Source of the DNA: Flavobacterium gelidicaeli
GTDB lineage: Bacteria > Bacteroidota > Bacteroidia > Flavobacteriales > Flavobacteriaceae
Assembly (NCBI RefSeq): GCF_013294005.1
Contig: NZ_JABSNK010000003.1
Coordinates: 1 to 64,000 of the forward strand
DNA length: 64,000 nt
Direction: 5' to 3'
Shown here: positions 17,867-27,102 of the stretch, one piece after another
Position numbering within the stretch: the first letter of the stretch is position 1
Layout of the letters: every line of letters starts with the position of its first letter
Program-made: the position numbers and the translations under genes
Notes under the pieces: model-generated
The model's database searches: none
What the model saw: the letters and a program-made list of their open reading frames with translations, nothing else
What the model was told of the DNA's origin: nothing

Positions 17867-18766
17867 TTATTTTTTAATATTAATGTTAAAATCGGGTGCT
17901 TGAACCAATTGAAATGTAGCAGAGGCCATTTTTACAAGACCATTTGTGGCTTCTATATCGGTCATTATTTTGGTAAATAATATTGTTTTAGTAGCCCTTC
18001 TTTTTTTATACCCCACAACATAACGCAGCGTGTATTCAGCCCAATTGTCATTTGCTACAAGCGACACCATTGGTTCAGTTTGAGCCTCTTCAAGACGGTA
18101 TTTGTTTTGGAGTTTATGCCATTTTTCTTTAGAAGCAGCTGTTAGGTCTTTGGCAACTAGATTTCCTGCATTTAAGATAATTTCTTGTGCTTTGTCATAA
18201 TTGCTTCCGTATTGAATAGGTATTTTAATTTCATCCCATAAAAACGGAAAATCGCCTGAGTAATTAAAAACGGGTTCTTTAAAAACATAACTATTAGCAA
18301 TAAGAACAATGCGGCCATTATATAAATCGCCATCAACCCATTGTCCTGTTTCCATGATAGTAGTTCGTAAGACGCCAATATCCATCACGTCACCTTTGAT
18401 TCCGCCTAATTGAACCCGATCTCCTGTGTTGTAAAAACCACCAAACATGATGGCTAGCCAACCTGCAAAAGAAGCGATTACTTCTTGCAAAGCAAAGGCT
18501 ATTCCTGCTCCTGCAACTCCTAAGGCAACTGTAAATCCACCTAGTTTATCGCTAAATACAATGGTTAGAAATACGATTGTTATTAGGTAACCTATAAAAG
18601 TGCTTATTTTTTTTGCCTTATAGCGGTTGTCGTTGTCTTGTATTTTAGTAAACAACTTTTTTTGAAGTAGATTTATTAAAACCCAGATAACGCCCACGCC
18701 AATAAGAAAAGTCACAATTTTTCCAACAGTGGGATTATATAGGTATTCTTGAATTTGCTCTTCCAT
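17867..18766 (-). CDS. MscS-family mechanosensitive channel
   Basis: The 299-residue protein has about three membrane segments and a MscS beta domain. The pore helix is recognisable as LGVAGAGIAFALQEVIASFAG, rich in Gly and Ala as in MscS, followed by the beta-domain part YNTGDRVQLGGIKGDV. Such channels release solutes when turgor rises. It has an unusual long C-terminal domain segment with many charged residues. It is 2-3 bp from both neighbours, which are a second MscS and an antiporter, so translation is coupled. Confidence 0.9.
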   Translation of the reverse strand: MEEQIQEYLYNPTVGKIVTFLIGVGVIWVLINLLQKKLFTKIQDNDNRYKAKKISTFIGYLITIVFLTIVFSDKLGGFTVALGVAGAGIAFALQEVIASFAGWLAIMFGGFYNTGDRVQLGGIKGDVMDIGVLRTTIMETGQWVDGDLYNGRIVLIANSYVFKEPVFNYSGDFPFLWDEIKIPIQYGSNYDKAQEIILNAGNLVAKDLTAASKEKWHKLQNKYRLEEAQTEPMVSLVANDNWAEYTLRYVVGYKKRRATKTILFTKIMTDIEATNGLVKMASATFQLVQAPDFNINIKK

Positions 18767-18768
18767 AT

Positions 18769-19578
18769 TTATTTACTGATATGTACAACGCGTTGTGGAA
18801 ATGGGATAGTGATGTTATGTTTTTTAAATAATTGAAATATCCGAACTCTTAGTTCGCTTTTTCTATTTTCGACTCTAAACACATCTTCAGACCAGAAGTA
18901 AATTCCGAAATCCAACGAAGAATCTCCAAAATCATTAAAACGTACAAAAGGTTTTGGTTCTTTTAAAACGCCTTCTTGCTCGTCAATTGCTTGTTTTAGT
19001 AATAGCATTACTTGGTCAACATCTGAAGTATAATCAACACCCACAGCTACATCAAATCTTGATGTAATGTCGCTATGTGTCCAGTTAATTAATTGGTTTC
19101 TTGTTAGATCAGAATTGGGTAAAATAATGAATTTATCATCACGGGTAAGTACTGTCGTGGTCCTCATATTGATTTCTTTTACAATACATACTAAGCCATT
19201 TGATTCTAAAACATCATTAACCTTTACAGAGGAGTCCACAAGAAGAATAATTCCTGATATAAAATCACTAAATAAATTTTGTAATCCTAAACCAACACCT
19301 ACAAGCAATGCTGCAGAACCTGCAACCAATACAGATAAGTTGAAACCAAACATTTCTAAACCAATGATTATGGCAACGACAGTTACTAAATATTTTATCA
19401 AATTGTAGATAGAGTATTTTTTACCAACATCAATCTTATCAATTCGATAAATTGCTTTTCTAATTACTTTTAAAGTTATTAGAATAATTAGTATAAAAGC
19501 TATAAGCTTAAGGATGCTTATAATTTGTAAGTTATAAGCACCTATTTTAATAAGCGTATAGTATAATATTTGTTCCAT
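18769..19578 (-). CDS. MscS-family mechanosensitive channel (second paralogue)
   Basis: A 269-residue MscS protein with about three membrane helices, a pore helix region LVAGSAALLVGVGLGLQNLF and the beta domain with KVNDVLESNGLVCIVKEINMRTTTV. It ends in the usual KKHNITIPFPQR motif of the MscS C-terminal domain. It differs strongly from the neighbouring paralogue, so this is not a recent tandem duplication. It lies in an operon with the amino acid permease (34 bp gap) and the other MscS (2 bp gap). Confidence 0.92.
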   Translation of the reverse strand: MEQILYYTLIKIGAYNLQIISILKLIAFILIILITLKVIRKAIYRIDKIDVGKKYSIYNLIKYLVTVVAIIIGLEMFGFNLSVLVAGSAALLVGVGLGLQNLFSDFISGIILLVDSSVKVNDVLESNGLVCIVKEINMRTTTVLTRDDKFIILPNSDLTRNQLINWTHSDITSRFDVAVGVDYTSDVDQVMLLLKQAIDEQEGVLKEPKPFVRFNDFGDSSLDFGIYFWSEDVFRVENRKSELRVRIFQLFKKHNITIPFPQRVVHISK

Positions 19579-19612
19579 GTATGGTTTAAATTAAGCGCTT
19601 GGTTGTTTAGAA

Positions 19613-21391
19613 TTACATAATTAAACGTACCCCACCAAGTTCAGAAACACGGTATGAAAAACGATCCCCAGGAGAACCAATGAACATAAAGTTTTTAGGA
19701 ATTCCCCATTTAATTGATAATTCATCAATGATTTTAGGTCCAAATTCCCCTTCTAATTCAATGAATTCAATGTCGATTTCAGGGTAAGCACGATCAAGTA
19801 CTTTTAAATCTTTAATCAATAATTGATTATCCTCTTGATCTTTATTAATATTTACAATTTTTAATTTCTTTGTAGTTTCGTTATTCTGAACGTACTGCAT
19901 TACTTTATTTATGATTGCAACATCGTCTCCTTTAGTAAAAAATACAAATTCTTGGGAATTTATCTTTAGATTCATTTTTAATAAATAACGGTTACTAAAG
20001 ATGACCATTTTACGTAACGGTTTGTAGAAATATTCTAAAGCTTCTATTAAAAGTCTAATGATTAGCGAACGGTTAAGCATAATGGCTACAAAACCAAAGG
20101 CAGGCACTAAATACTGTAAAAAAGTATAAAAAGAAGCAAGATTCAATTTCATATTTCCAATAAAAGCAGTGATAATTAACGCCACAGCAATTACAACAGA
20201 AATACCTCGTGCTTTCTCAGGTCTTGGTAATTTTTTTCGTTTAAATTTCAATAGTAAGTTTCCTATTCCAAATAATGCCATTACGGCTAAAAATGAAAAT
20301 GTGTAAACACCTGCTAGAGCTATGATATCTCCTTTTGTAACAAATAAAACCGATACACATAAAACTAAAAAGCTAATGATGATACGGTAATTAGAACCTC
20401 TTTTATTTTGTTTTAAAAAGTAATTAGGTAAAATTCTATCTAATGTCATACGGTTTAATAATCCAGAAACTCCAACAAATGAAGTCAGTACAGCTCCGCA
20501 TAATACTAAAACAGCATCAATAGATATTAAATAAGCTAACCAGGATCCGCCAGTTGTTTGCCCTAAAAAGGCAAGCAATGATTCTTGGTGTTCTCCCACT
20601 TGTGCTAGGGGAATGATACAAATAAGTAATAACGCAATTACGGGATTGAAAAAACTAACAATTGCCCACATGTTACGAAGTGTTTTTGGAAAAACACCAA
20701 CTTCTTGTTCTTCAACAAAGTTGGCCGAACTTTCAAAACCAGAAATTCCTAACATTGCCGCCGAAAATCCTAAAAACAAGGCGTTGACAATTGTTCCTGA
20801 TGTAATAGGCAGACTCCAGTTCATACTAAAAACTTCAAATCCGTTCATGAATATAAACCAAACTGAAGCAATTACTAATAAAGTTAATGTAGATAAGTGC
20901 GTGATAAAAATGACCACTGCAACAATTGCTGACTCTCCAATACCTATAATAGCTAAGGTGGTAAAAATCAATAAGATAATTACTGTAGCAATTGTAATAA
21001 AGCTGAACTCAATATAGAATAAACTAAATGTAGAATGTATTTGAGGAATTATATTACTTAAATAGTGCACTCCTTCAGAAGCTGAAATTACTGCAGTTGC
21101 CATATATGACAGTACCGTTAAGGTTGCCGCTACAGAAGCCAATCTTTTTGAAGAAGTATTTAAAAGTACGTTGTATGCTCCTCCATTTAAAGGTAAGGCA
21201 CCAACTACTTCGCCATATATTTTTCTAAATAAAAACAGTACTACAGCAACAAATAATAAAGAAATCCAAGCATATTGCCCTGCGTACATTATAGTAAGTG
21301 CAGAAACATACAAACAGGAGGAGCTAATGTCATTTCCGCAAATTGCTGTTGCTTGTAATTCATTCAGTTTTTTGTGCATTATTTTTTTCAT
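19613..21391 (-). CDS. APC-superfamily amino acid permease with C-terminal cytosolic domain
   Basis: An inner membrane transporter of 592 residues. The first 460 or so hold about 12 membrane segments with the APC signature GALPLNGGAYNVLLN. The last 130 residues are soluble and alternate strands and helices (LKIVNINKDQ, IDIEFIELEGEFGP), resembling a small nucleotide- or USP-like regulatory domain. The substrate is unknown. It is the first gene of the operon with two MscS channels and a Na+/H+ antiporter, so uptake of a compatible solute or amino acid under osmotic stress is a reasonable inference. Confidence 0.87.
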   Translation of the reverse strand: MKKIMHKKLNELQATAICGNDISSSCLYVSALTIMYAGQYAWISLLFVAVVLFLFRKIYGEVVGALPLNGGAYNVLLNTSSKRLASVAATLTVLSYMATAVISASEGVHYLSNIIPQIHSTFSLFYIEFSFITIATVIILLIFTTLAIIGIGESAIVAVVIFITHLSTLTLLVIASVWFIFMNGFEVFSMNWSLPITSGTIVNALFLGFSAAMLGISGFESSANFVEEQEVGVFPKTLRNMWAIVSFFNPVIALLLICIIPLAQVGEHQESLLAFLGQTTGGSWLAYLISIDAVLVLCGAVLTSFVGVSGLLNRMTLDRILPNYFLKQNKRGSNYRIIISFLVLCVSVLFVTKGDIIALAGVYTFSFLAVMALFGIGNLLLKFKRKKLPRPEKARGISVVIAVALIITAFIGNMKLNLASFYTFLQYLVPAFGFVAIMLNRSLIIRLLIEALEYFYKPLRKMVIFSNRYLLKMNLKINSQEFVFFTKGDDVAIINKVMQYVQNNETTKKLKIVNINKDQEDNQLLIKDLKVLDRAYPEIDIEFIELEGEFGPKIIDELSIKWGIPKNFMFIGSPGDRFSYRVSELGGVRLIM

Positions 21392-21630
21392 TTTAATATA
21401 ATAATTTATCGTTATTTTAACATTTATTTAGCATTGCAAGATACTAATTAGATCCTACAAACCCAAAAAGTATGTATTAGCTTATTGTTATACTGTGTTT
21501 TAGATTTTTATACTGTTACTAACTTTAATGATGTAGTTACTTAATTATTTGGAATCCAAGGATTTGTTTTTACTATTTTTAAGCTTTTAATCTAAAAGTA
21601 TTAATAAACAATGTAGAAAATTTTACTAAT

Positions 21631-22077
21631 TTAAGATGATAATAAGCGCCTGTGGTAATTAATTTGCCCCGTATGATAGCTAAGATGTGTCGTTAAATGG
21701 GTCAATATATACGCTATTGTAGTTTTTTTATCAAATACTAAAATAGGATAGTCGCACTCTAATGCTGTTGTGGTAATGGTGTCTAAAACCTGGTTTATCT
21801 CGATTATAACAGCATCAATTTGCTTTATTAATTGATTTCTAGAAATATTTATCTGAGAAAATTCTTCGGGTCTGTTTCTAGTATAATTGCTATTTGCTAA
21901 AGCGCCACCAATATAGGTTTTAAGGTTTCCTATGAGGTGTAAACATAAATTACCAGCCGAATTAGTTATTTCTTTATCGGTCAACCACAAGTCACTTTGA
22001 TTAGAATAAGCCATAAGTTCTAATTTGAGTTTGTTTAGATCTCGATTATAGCTGTCTTTTAATATATTGGCTAACAT
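21631..22077 (-). CDS. DinB-like (DUF1572-type) four-helix protein
   Basis: A 148-residue cytosolic protein with four predicted helices. His residues in CLHLIGN and in THLSYHTGQINYHRRLL are placed like the metal-binding triad of the DinB/YfiT superfamily. Members of this fold act as thiol-dependent S-transferases or have unknown roles. Its ATG overlaps the stop of the upstream NTF2-like gene (TAATG), so both are translationally coupled. Confidence 0.8.
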   Translation of the reverse strand: MLANILKDSYNRDLNKLKLELMAYSNQSDLWLTDKEITNSAGNLCLHLIGNLKTYIGGALANSNYTRNRPEEFSQINISRNQLIKQIDAVIIEINQVLDTITTTALECDYPILVFDKKTTIAYILTHLTTHLSYHTGQINYHRRLLSS

Positions 22078-22547
22078 TAGATTGTTTGTTCAAATTTTTT
22101 TAAAGACTGTTCTGCTGTAGTTTGAATTTTTTGTTGCATATAACCTGTCCATCCCAACAAATATCCAGGAATACCAAAGGCTTGTTTTGACCATTTCCAC
22201 AAATCAAAATTATCTTGATGCTTAATAATTAAGCCGTCTTTGAAGTTAAAGCTAGCATGAATTACATTGACAACCTTTCTATTTGTTTTACTAAAATTAT
22301 ACGTTGCTATCCATTGTGCGCTTCCGGTATAATCGTCAGCTTGTATGTTTGAAAATTCAATTTTTATATTTCCTTTACTTCGTTCCAATAGCATTTGCCA
22401 CATATTACTGACCTCTTTACCACTTAAAGATTTAAAAACGGGATCTCTAAATTGAATATCGTGATGATAACATGTTACCATTTCTTTGTAATTTGCTTTC
22501 GCAAAAGCGCTATAGAATTTATGGATTGTTTTTTCGTTTTCAGTCAT
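22077..22547 (-). CDS. NTF2-like / SnoaL-like protein
   Basis: A 156-residue soluble protein with the N-terminal pattern KFYSAFAKANYKEMVTCYHHDIQFRDPVF and a later VIHASFNFKDGLIIKHQDNFDLW. This is the NTF2-like (SnoaL) fold, a cone-shaped barrel used as small-molecule binding enzyme or accessory domain. No specific reaction can be given. It is first in a two-gene unit with the DinB-like gene, overlapping by one base. Confidence 0.85.
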   Translation of the reverse strand: MTENEKTIHKFYSAFAKANYKEMVTCYHHDIQFRDPVFKSLSGKEVSNMWQMLLERSKGNIKIEFSNIQADDYTGSAQWIATYNFSKTNRKVVNVIHASFNFKDGLIIKHQDNFDLWKWSKQAFGIPGYLLGWTGYMQQKIQTTAEQSLKKFEQTI

Positions 22548-22631
22548 AATTTTATAAAGTATCTAGTAAAAATACATTTTTTAAGATTACATTTTACTTT
22601 TATCAATAATTTAGGTCGCTTATTTATAAAA

Positions 22632-22661
22632 TAAAAAAAAATCGAGAAAATAATTTCTCGA
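22632..22661 (-). terminator. Terminator of the YtxH operon
   Basis: TCGAGAAA (22642-22649) pairs with TTTCTCGA (22654-22661) with a 4 bp loop, followed on the - strand by a long T run. Confidence 0.85.
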
Positions 22662-22727
22662 CTTTAAGTAAGTGTTGTTATAATAATTAAATACTATTTA
22701 ATTAAAAAAACATTGGTTTTAAGTAAT

Positions 22728-23072
22728 TTATAGTTTGTTCGTAATGCTATCACTATGTTTAGAAACAAAGTTGGTTATAAAAAACTGCGCAACGGTTCCT
22801 AATACTTTTTTGACAGGACCTTTAGCACCTCCAAACATGATTTTCTTTGATAAATAACCCGTTGATAAACCAATTAAATTATTGATCAAGTTATGTTTTA
22901 GGTTGGGTGTATTTACTATCTCATTAATAGTAGACTTGATTAAATTAGCAGGTTTAACACTATCATAAACATTTTGAAATTGTTCATTTAATACTACTAA
23001 TTCCTGCGTTTGCTTGATTTTTAAAACACGAATTGTTTCTTCTAATGTTGCTGTATGATTGCGCTCTTTCAT
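22728..23072 (-). CDS. Small protein in the YtxH/holin-like operon
   Basis: The 114-residue protein has a charged N-terminal helix (residues 8-50) and a more hydrophobic C-terminal half with NNLIGLSTGYLSKKIMFGG. I do not recognise a named family. It starts 1 bp after the stop of the holin-like membrane protein and so belongs to the same unit. A link to the envelope stress role of its neighbours is inferred only from position. Confidence 0.7.
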   Translation of the reverse strand: MKERNHTATLEETIRVLKIKQTQELVVLNEQFQNVYDSVKPANLIKSTINEIVNTPNLKHNLINNLIGLSTGYLSKKIMFGGAKGPVKKVLGTVAQFFITNFVSKHSDSITNKL

Positions 23073-23073
23073 C

Positions 23074-23421
23074 TTATTTATGTTTTAAAAGTTTAGCTAT
23101 AATTTTGTCACTTATAGGTTTTTTAATCCATTCACCTCTAAACAAGTATAGAATAATAGCAAGTAGTAAATAGAATGCAGCTACGATAAAGAAGCCCCAA
23201 TATATATTACCCATCATTTCGCCAATCATAAATGAAATTCCAAAGCTCAACAACAAAATAAACATTGCAACAGCAATAGAAACAACTATTCGGGTCATAA
23301 ATGACGATAAAACGTCTGTAGATTTTGCAATAGCGTTCAGCTTTGTTAGCTCTATAGTGGTCTTAGTGTAATCCTGTATTTTTTCAAATAGAACTTCTAT
23401 TGATGTTGCGTTGTTACTCAT
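23074..23421 (-). CDS. Holin-like (Holin-X/DUF1469-type) membrane protein
   Basis: A 115-residue protein with an N-terminal amphipathic helix, two close membrane segments (about 46-68 and 74-96) and a basic tail. This is the layout of the Actinobacterial Holin-X/phage holin superfamily III proteins, which in non-phage settings sit beside YtxH genes, as here. The name should not be taken as a sign of a prophage: no phage genes are nearby. Confidence 0.75.
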   Translation of the reverse strand: MSNNATSIEVLFEKIQDYTKTTIELTKLNAIAKSTDVLSSFMTRIVVSIAVAMFILLLSFGISFMIGEMMGNIYWGFFIVAAFYLLLAIILYLFRGEWIKKPISDKIIAKLLKHK

Positions 23422-23439
23422 AATTTAAGTTTTAAGCGA

Positions 23440-23736
23440 TTATACTTGTGCTTTTAAACGTTCCGTTTCTTTTTCTAACTCTTTCTTTGTATCCTCAAGT
23501 TGTGATTTTCCTTCAGCATACATACTTTTAGTTTCCGACTTTAATTCGTCGTATTTTTTTGAAATTGTATCTACAGCAGAGTTGAATTTACCTGATAAGT
23601 CATCAGCGTAATCAGTACTTTTATCTTTGATTTTCTTTCTTGTTTTTTCTCCTTTGTCTGGTGCAAATAATATTCCTAAAAGTGCTCCTGCAGCTATTCC
23701 ACCTAAAACTCCTAATATTGTGTTGTTCGTTTTCAT
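23440..23736 (-). CDS. YtxH domain-containing protein
   Basis: A 98-residue protein starting with a Gly/Ala-rich membrane segment (VLGGIAAGALLGILFAPDKG), followed by GEKTRKKIKDK and a long charged coiled coil. This is the YtxH family, known as general stress proteins in Bacillus. It is the first gene of a three-gene unit with the holin-like protein and the 114-residue protein. Confidence 0.9.
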   Translation of the reverse strand: MKTNNTILGVLGGIAAGALLGILFAPDKGEKTRKKIKDKSTDYADDLSGKFNSAVDTISKKYDELKSETKSMYAEGKSQLEDTKKELEKETERLKAQV

Positions 23737-23778
23737 AATAATTTTATTTATTTGTTATTAATATTTTTGTGCCTAAAA

Positions 23779-23931
23779 TTATAGGCGTTTTCCTTGTATC
23801 AGTCTTAATAGTATTGCAATAATTGCGATTACTAAAAGAATATGTATAATTGCTCCTGCGCTGTACGCAAAGAATCCGATTGCCCAAAAAATGATTAAGA
23901 TTACGGCTACTGTATATAATAGGTTACTCAT
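23779..23931 (-). CDS. Lmo0937-family small membrane protein
   Basis: A very short gene of 50 codons with ATG at 23931 and TAA at 23779. The product MSNLLYTVAVILIIFWAIGF continues with two hydrophobic segments separated by FAYSAGAIIH and ends in a basic tail. This matches the Lmo0937 family of two-helix membrane proteins common in Bacteroidota and Firmicutes, function unknown. It lies between the barrel protein and YtxH genes, all on the - strand. Confidence 0.85.
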   Translation of the reverse strand: MSNLLYTVAVILIIFWAIGFFAYSAGAIIHILLVIAIIAILLRLIQGKRL

Positions 23932-23971
23932 GATTTTGTATTTTAGTTATTAAATTTATTTTTGTTTTTTA

Positions 23972-24607
23972 TTAATTCAATGCAAATCCTACGTATACAT
24001 TAAGTACACTGTTTTTTGCATCTTGCGCGATAGTATTTTCTTTTCCTATTTTAGTTAAACCGTAGTTATATCTTACTCCGAAACTTAACAATTCAAAATC
24101 AACACCTACACCTGCAGCAATTCCTGCCTCAAATCTCTTAAAGTCATTAGTATCTAATTCATTTTCTGAATCAAAAAGACTAGAATTAGTACTTGTTTTT
24201 CCGCTTACCATATAAGCAGCGTAAGGACCCGCATGAACATTAAAATTTTCAGTAATATTGATCACTGCTAATACAGGAACCTCAACATAGTTTACTTTAA
24301 ATTTTGACTTTCCTGATATAAATGCATTGTCATAAGTTAGTTCAGCACCTTTTGTAGTGTAATACACCTCTGGTTGAATAGCAAATGAATTTGTAATTGG
24401 TAATTTAGCATATAAACCTGCATTGAAACCAGTTAAAACGTTGTTGTCATCTACACCATTGTCATTAGAATATAAGTTAGAGAAATTTACTCCCCCTTTA
24501 AAACCTATTGTTGCTGGTTTAGCGATTCCGTCTTGTGCATGAACACCTGTATATGCTAGACAACTAAATAAAAAACTTGCTAAGGCTATTTTTCTTGATT
24601 TTTTCAT
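23972..24607 (-). CDS. Outer membrane beta-barrel protein (PorT/OmpX-like)
   Basis: A 211-residue protein with a signal peptide (1-25, ending HAQ) and a small barrel. The strand set TIGFKGGVNFSNLYS, QPEVYYTTKGAEL and VDFELLSFGVRYNYGLTKIG is typical of the PorT-like outer membrane barrel family in Bacteroidota. It probably has eight strands. No ligand is known. It lies in a row of small stress and envelope genes. Confidence 0.85.
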   Translation of the reverse strand: MKKSRKIALASFLFSCLAYTGVHAQDGIAKPATIGFKGGVNFSNLYSNDNGVDDNNVLTGFNAGLYAKLPITNSFAIQPEVYYTTKGAELTYDNAFISGKSKFKVNYVEVPVLAVINITENFNVHAGPYAAYMVSGKTSTNSSLFDSENELDTNDFKRFEAGIAAGVGVDFELLSFGVRYNYGLTKIGKENTIAQDAKNSVLNVYVGFALN

Positions 24608-24779
24608 TTTAATTTTTGTTTGTTTGTTATTGATTGTTTTGATATTTCAAAGGTCGCACTCTTTGTGAGCGTTTGTGTTATACAACTTTAGGCAAAAGTT
24701 ATGTTATTTACATTTCTGCTTTAAGCAATGAAATTATTAGTATTTGACCTCTTATATTACTATGTAATTTCTAGTATTT

Positions 24780-25220
24780 TTATTTTTTATTATCCACTGT
24801 AAGGTCTTTTAATGCATTCCCTAATTCGTTCATATCGTAATTAAGTTCTGTTTTAAAAGAATCCCAATTTTCATTAGCATCATTTTTATAATTGTCTAGT
24901 TTCATTTTCATCTCTTGATTTTTTTCTTCAAGTTGAATCACTTTGTTTTGATAACTTGAATCAATAGTTTTTTTACTGTCTTTCATTCTGACTTTTAATT
25001 CAGCAATGCGCATTTCATTTCGATTGATAGTACTGTCAGTGCTAATTTTAAAAGCTTCCCATTCTTTATTTTGAGTAGTGCTTTTCACCATCACAGATGT
25101 TCCTTCTGATTCGTCAGTGTTAGCTTCTATTGTTTCTTCTTCTGTAGTTTGTTTACACGAAACTAAAGTCGTTCCAGTAATCAATAGCGCAAACGCTAGG
25201 GTATAGATTGCTCTTTTCAT
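24780..25220 (-). CDS. Lipoprotein with coiled coil
   Basis: The 146-residue protein begins with a lipoprotein signal peptide with lipobox LVSC at residues 19-22 (Cys22 lipidated). It continues with an acidic linker (EEETIEANTDESEG) and a charged helix region with MRIAELKVRMKDSKKTID and QLEEKNQEMKMKLDNYKND, likely a coiled coil. It is anchored in a membrane facing the periplasm. I know no named family. Position suggests membership in the envelope stress group. Confidence 0.75.
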   Translation of the reverse strand: MKRAIYTLAFALLITGTTLVSCKQTTEEETIEANTDESEGTSVMVKSTTQNKEWEAFKISTDSTINRNEMRIAELKVRMKDSKKTIDSSYQNKVIQLEEKNQEMKMKLDNYKNDANENWDSFKTELNYDMNELGNALKDLTVDNKK

Positions 25221-25350
25221 GTTGGTTGTGTTTAATTATTATTGTATTTTGTTACTACAAATATCCCCCAATAAACAATAATTTATATTACAATACTTTT
25301 ATCTATTATTGTGATATTTACATATTATAGTTTAAAGTATTACTTTATAT

Positions 25351-25387
25351 AAAAAATCACCCTCTACTTGTAAAAGCAAAGGGTGAT
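25351..25387 (-). terminator. Terminator downstream of the mla operon
   Basis: ATCACCCT (25356-25363) pairs with AGGGTGAT (25380-25387), followed on the - strand by TTTTTT. It lies about 190 bp after the mlaD stop. Nothing else was seen in the 354 bp gap 25221-25574. Confidence 0.7.
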
Positions 25388-25574
25388 GGATGTAATTATA
25401 ATGTAAAGTGTATTTTTTATTATTCTTAAATAGAGTTTAAAAAGATTCCTTTTTATATTACAGATTTAAATGATTTAATCAATGAGAATCAATTTAAAAT
25501 TAGCAAGTTTTGGTATTAAAAATTTTAAAAATTAAAGCTGTTTATTCAAATCTAGGTTTTCAATAACAAGTAGT

Positions 25575-26306
25575 TTATTTTTTCTTTTCTGCAGCTTCCT
25601 CTTTTGCTTTTTCAAGAGCTTCTTTTTTCTTTTCTTCTTCTCGTTGCTTTTTCTTAAAAAATCCTCTTAGTAAGAAATTGTGTTTTGCTGCTTCCATATT
25701 TTCACTCAAACCTTTGGTTCCTTTTTGCAAGTTATTCATAGTCTTATCTAAGCTGTTTGCAAAATCTTCATCGGTTAATAATTTTGATAAAGCACCATTT
25801 CCGTTGTTCATATCGTAGCTAAACTGAGCCAGTTCTTGAGTGATTACACTAGCGTTTTCCATTGTTACCTGTGCACTTTTCATGATTTCGTCCATTTCTA
25901 CAGAGGCAACAGAACCGATACGGCCATTTTCTGCAATCATTTTGTTAGAATGTGTTCCTGGAGAAATCGTTAAAACTTTATCTCCCATTAAACCATCTGA
26001 TCCAATACTAGCTTTAGCATCAGTTTTAATGAATTTTTGAACGTCTTTCTCAATTGACATTTTAACTACCACTGTTGAGTCGGATATTAATTGTACTTCA
26101 TCAACAGTTCCAATTGTTATTCCAGAAAAACGAACATTGTTTCCTACCATTAGACCGCTTACGTTTTTAAAGTTTGCTTGTAGGATGAAGGTGTTTCCAA
26201 AAAGGTTTTGTTGTTTTCCTATGAAGAATATTGTCGCTGCAAATACTACTAATGCACCAATGACGAACATTCCTAATTTCCAGATATGATTTGATTGCTT
26301 ATTCAT
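25575..26306 (-). CDS. mlaD: MlaD-type MCE-domain lipid-binding protein
   Basis: A periplasmic component of an Mla-type phospholipid transporter, 243 residues. It has one N-terminal membrane helix (about 10-30) and an MCE domain (about 38-115) with FKNVSGLMVGNNVRFSGI and DGLMGDKVLTISPG. A helical middle follows. The C-terminal 35 residues are almost all Lys, Glu and Ala, which is unusual for MlaD. It forms an operon with the ATPase (24 bp gap) and the permease. Confidence 0.9.
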   Translation of the reverse strand: MNKQSNHIWKLGMFVIGALVVFAATIFFIGKQQNLFGNTFILQANFKNVSGLMVGNNVRFSGITIGTVDEVQLISDSTVVVKMSIEKDVQKFIKTDAKASIGSDGLMGDKVLTISPGTHSNKMIAENGRIGSVASVEMDEIMKSAQVTMENASVITQELAQFSYDMNNGNGALSKLLTDEDFANSLDKTMNNLQKGTKGLSENMEAAKHNFLLRGFFKKKQREEEKKKEALEKAKEEAAEKKK

Positions 26307-26330
26307 TGTTAATTGCTTTTGGTTTATTAT

Positions 26331-27101
26331 TTATATAAAAAAAGAACGAACCCATTCTTCTTCACTGTTTTCTAATTCTTGATAGGTTCCTTCGGCATGG
26401 ATAACACCATCTTTTAAAATCATAATACGGTCTGCAGTCATTTTGGCGCAAGCCATATCATGGGTAATAATTATTGAGGATGTTTTACGTTCCTCTTGAA
26501 TACTTATAATTAATTCACTGATTTCCTTTGATGTGATCGTGTCTAACCCAGTAGTAGGTTCATCATAAAGTATAATTTCAGGTTTTAAAATTAAGGTTCT
26601 GGCTAAACCAATGCGTTTACGCATTCCTCCAGAAAGTTCTGAGGGCATTTTATCAATTGCTTCCGCAAGACCTACGCTTTCAAGAACTTCTTTTATTTCG
26701 CTTTCAATTTCTGCTTCAGTAAGGGAGTCAAAATGCCTACGAAGAGTAAAATCTAAATTTTCTCGAACCGACATAGAATCATATAACGCAGCATTTTGGA
26801 AAAGAAAACCCACTTTAACCCTGATTTTATTGAGTTCTTGCGTATTGAGTTTGGTGATGTCTTCTCCTAAGACTTTTATTTCTCCCTCGTCAGCTTTTAT
26901 CAATCCTACAATACATTTAATTGTTATGGATTTACCAGTACCTGATTTTCCTAGGATAACTAAATCTTCACCTTTATTTACTGTAAGGTTAATACCTTTA
27001 AGAACATGATTGTCTTCGCCAAAGGTTTTGTGCAAATTTTTAATTTCAATTGCAGCAACGTTATTGTTTGAATTATTGTTTAGAGTTTGTTGTTGAGTCA
27101 T
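26331..27101 (-). CDS. mlaF: Mla-type ABC transporter ATPase
   Basis: The 256-residue cytosolic ATPase has Walker A GKSGTGKS, signature LSGGMRKRIGLA and Walker B IILYDEPTTGLD followed by the H-loop in IIITHDMA. The GGMRKR signature is typical for MlaF. It powers lipid movement between the membranes with the MlaE permease and MlaD. It starts 1 bp after the permease stop codon. Confidence 0.93.
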   Translation of the reverse strand: MTQQQTLNNNSNNNVAAIEIKNLHKTFGEDNHVLKGINLTVNKGEDLVILGKSGTGKSITIKCIVGLIKADEGEIKVLGEDITKLNTQELNKIRVKVGFLFQNAALYDSMSVRENLDFTLRRHFDSLTEAEIESEIKEVLESVGLAEAIDKMPSELSGGMRKRIGLARTLILKPEIILYDEPTTGLDTITSKEISELIISIQEERKTSSIIITHDMACAKMTADRIMILKDGVIHAEGTYQELENSEEEWVRSFFI

Positions 27102-27102
27102 A

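Noticed and set aside
23074-23421. Prophage, because of a holin-like gene
   Set aside because: The neighbours are YtxH and other stress proteins. No capsid, tail, lysis or integrase genes are present.
26611-27009. + strand frame of 132 codons opposite the Mla ATPase
   Set aside because: It mirrors a gene with full Walker motifs. Its composition fits an antisense frame.
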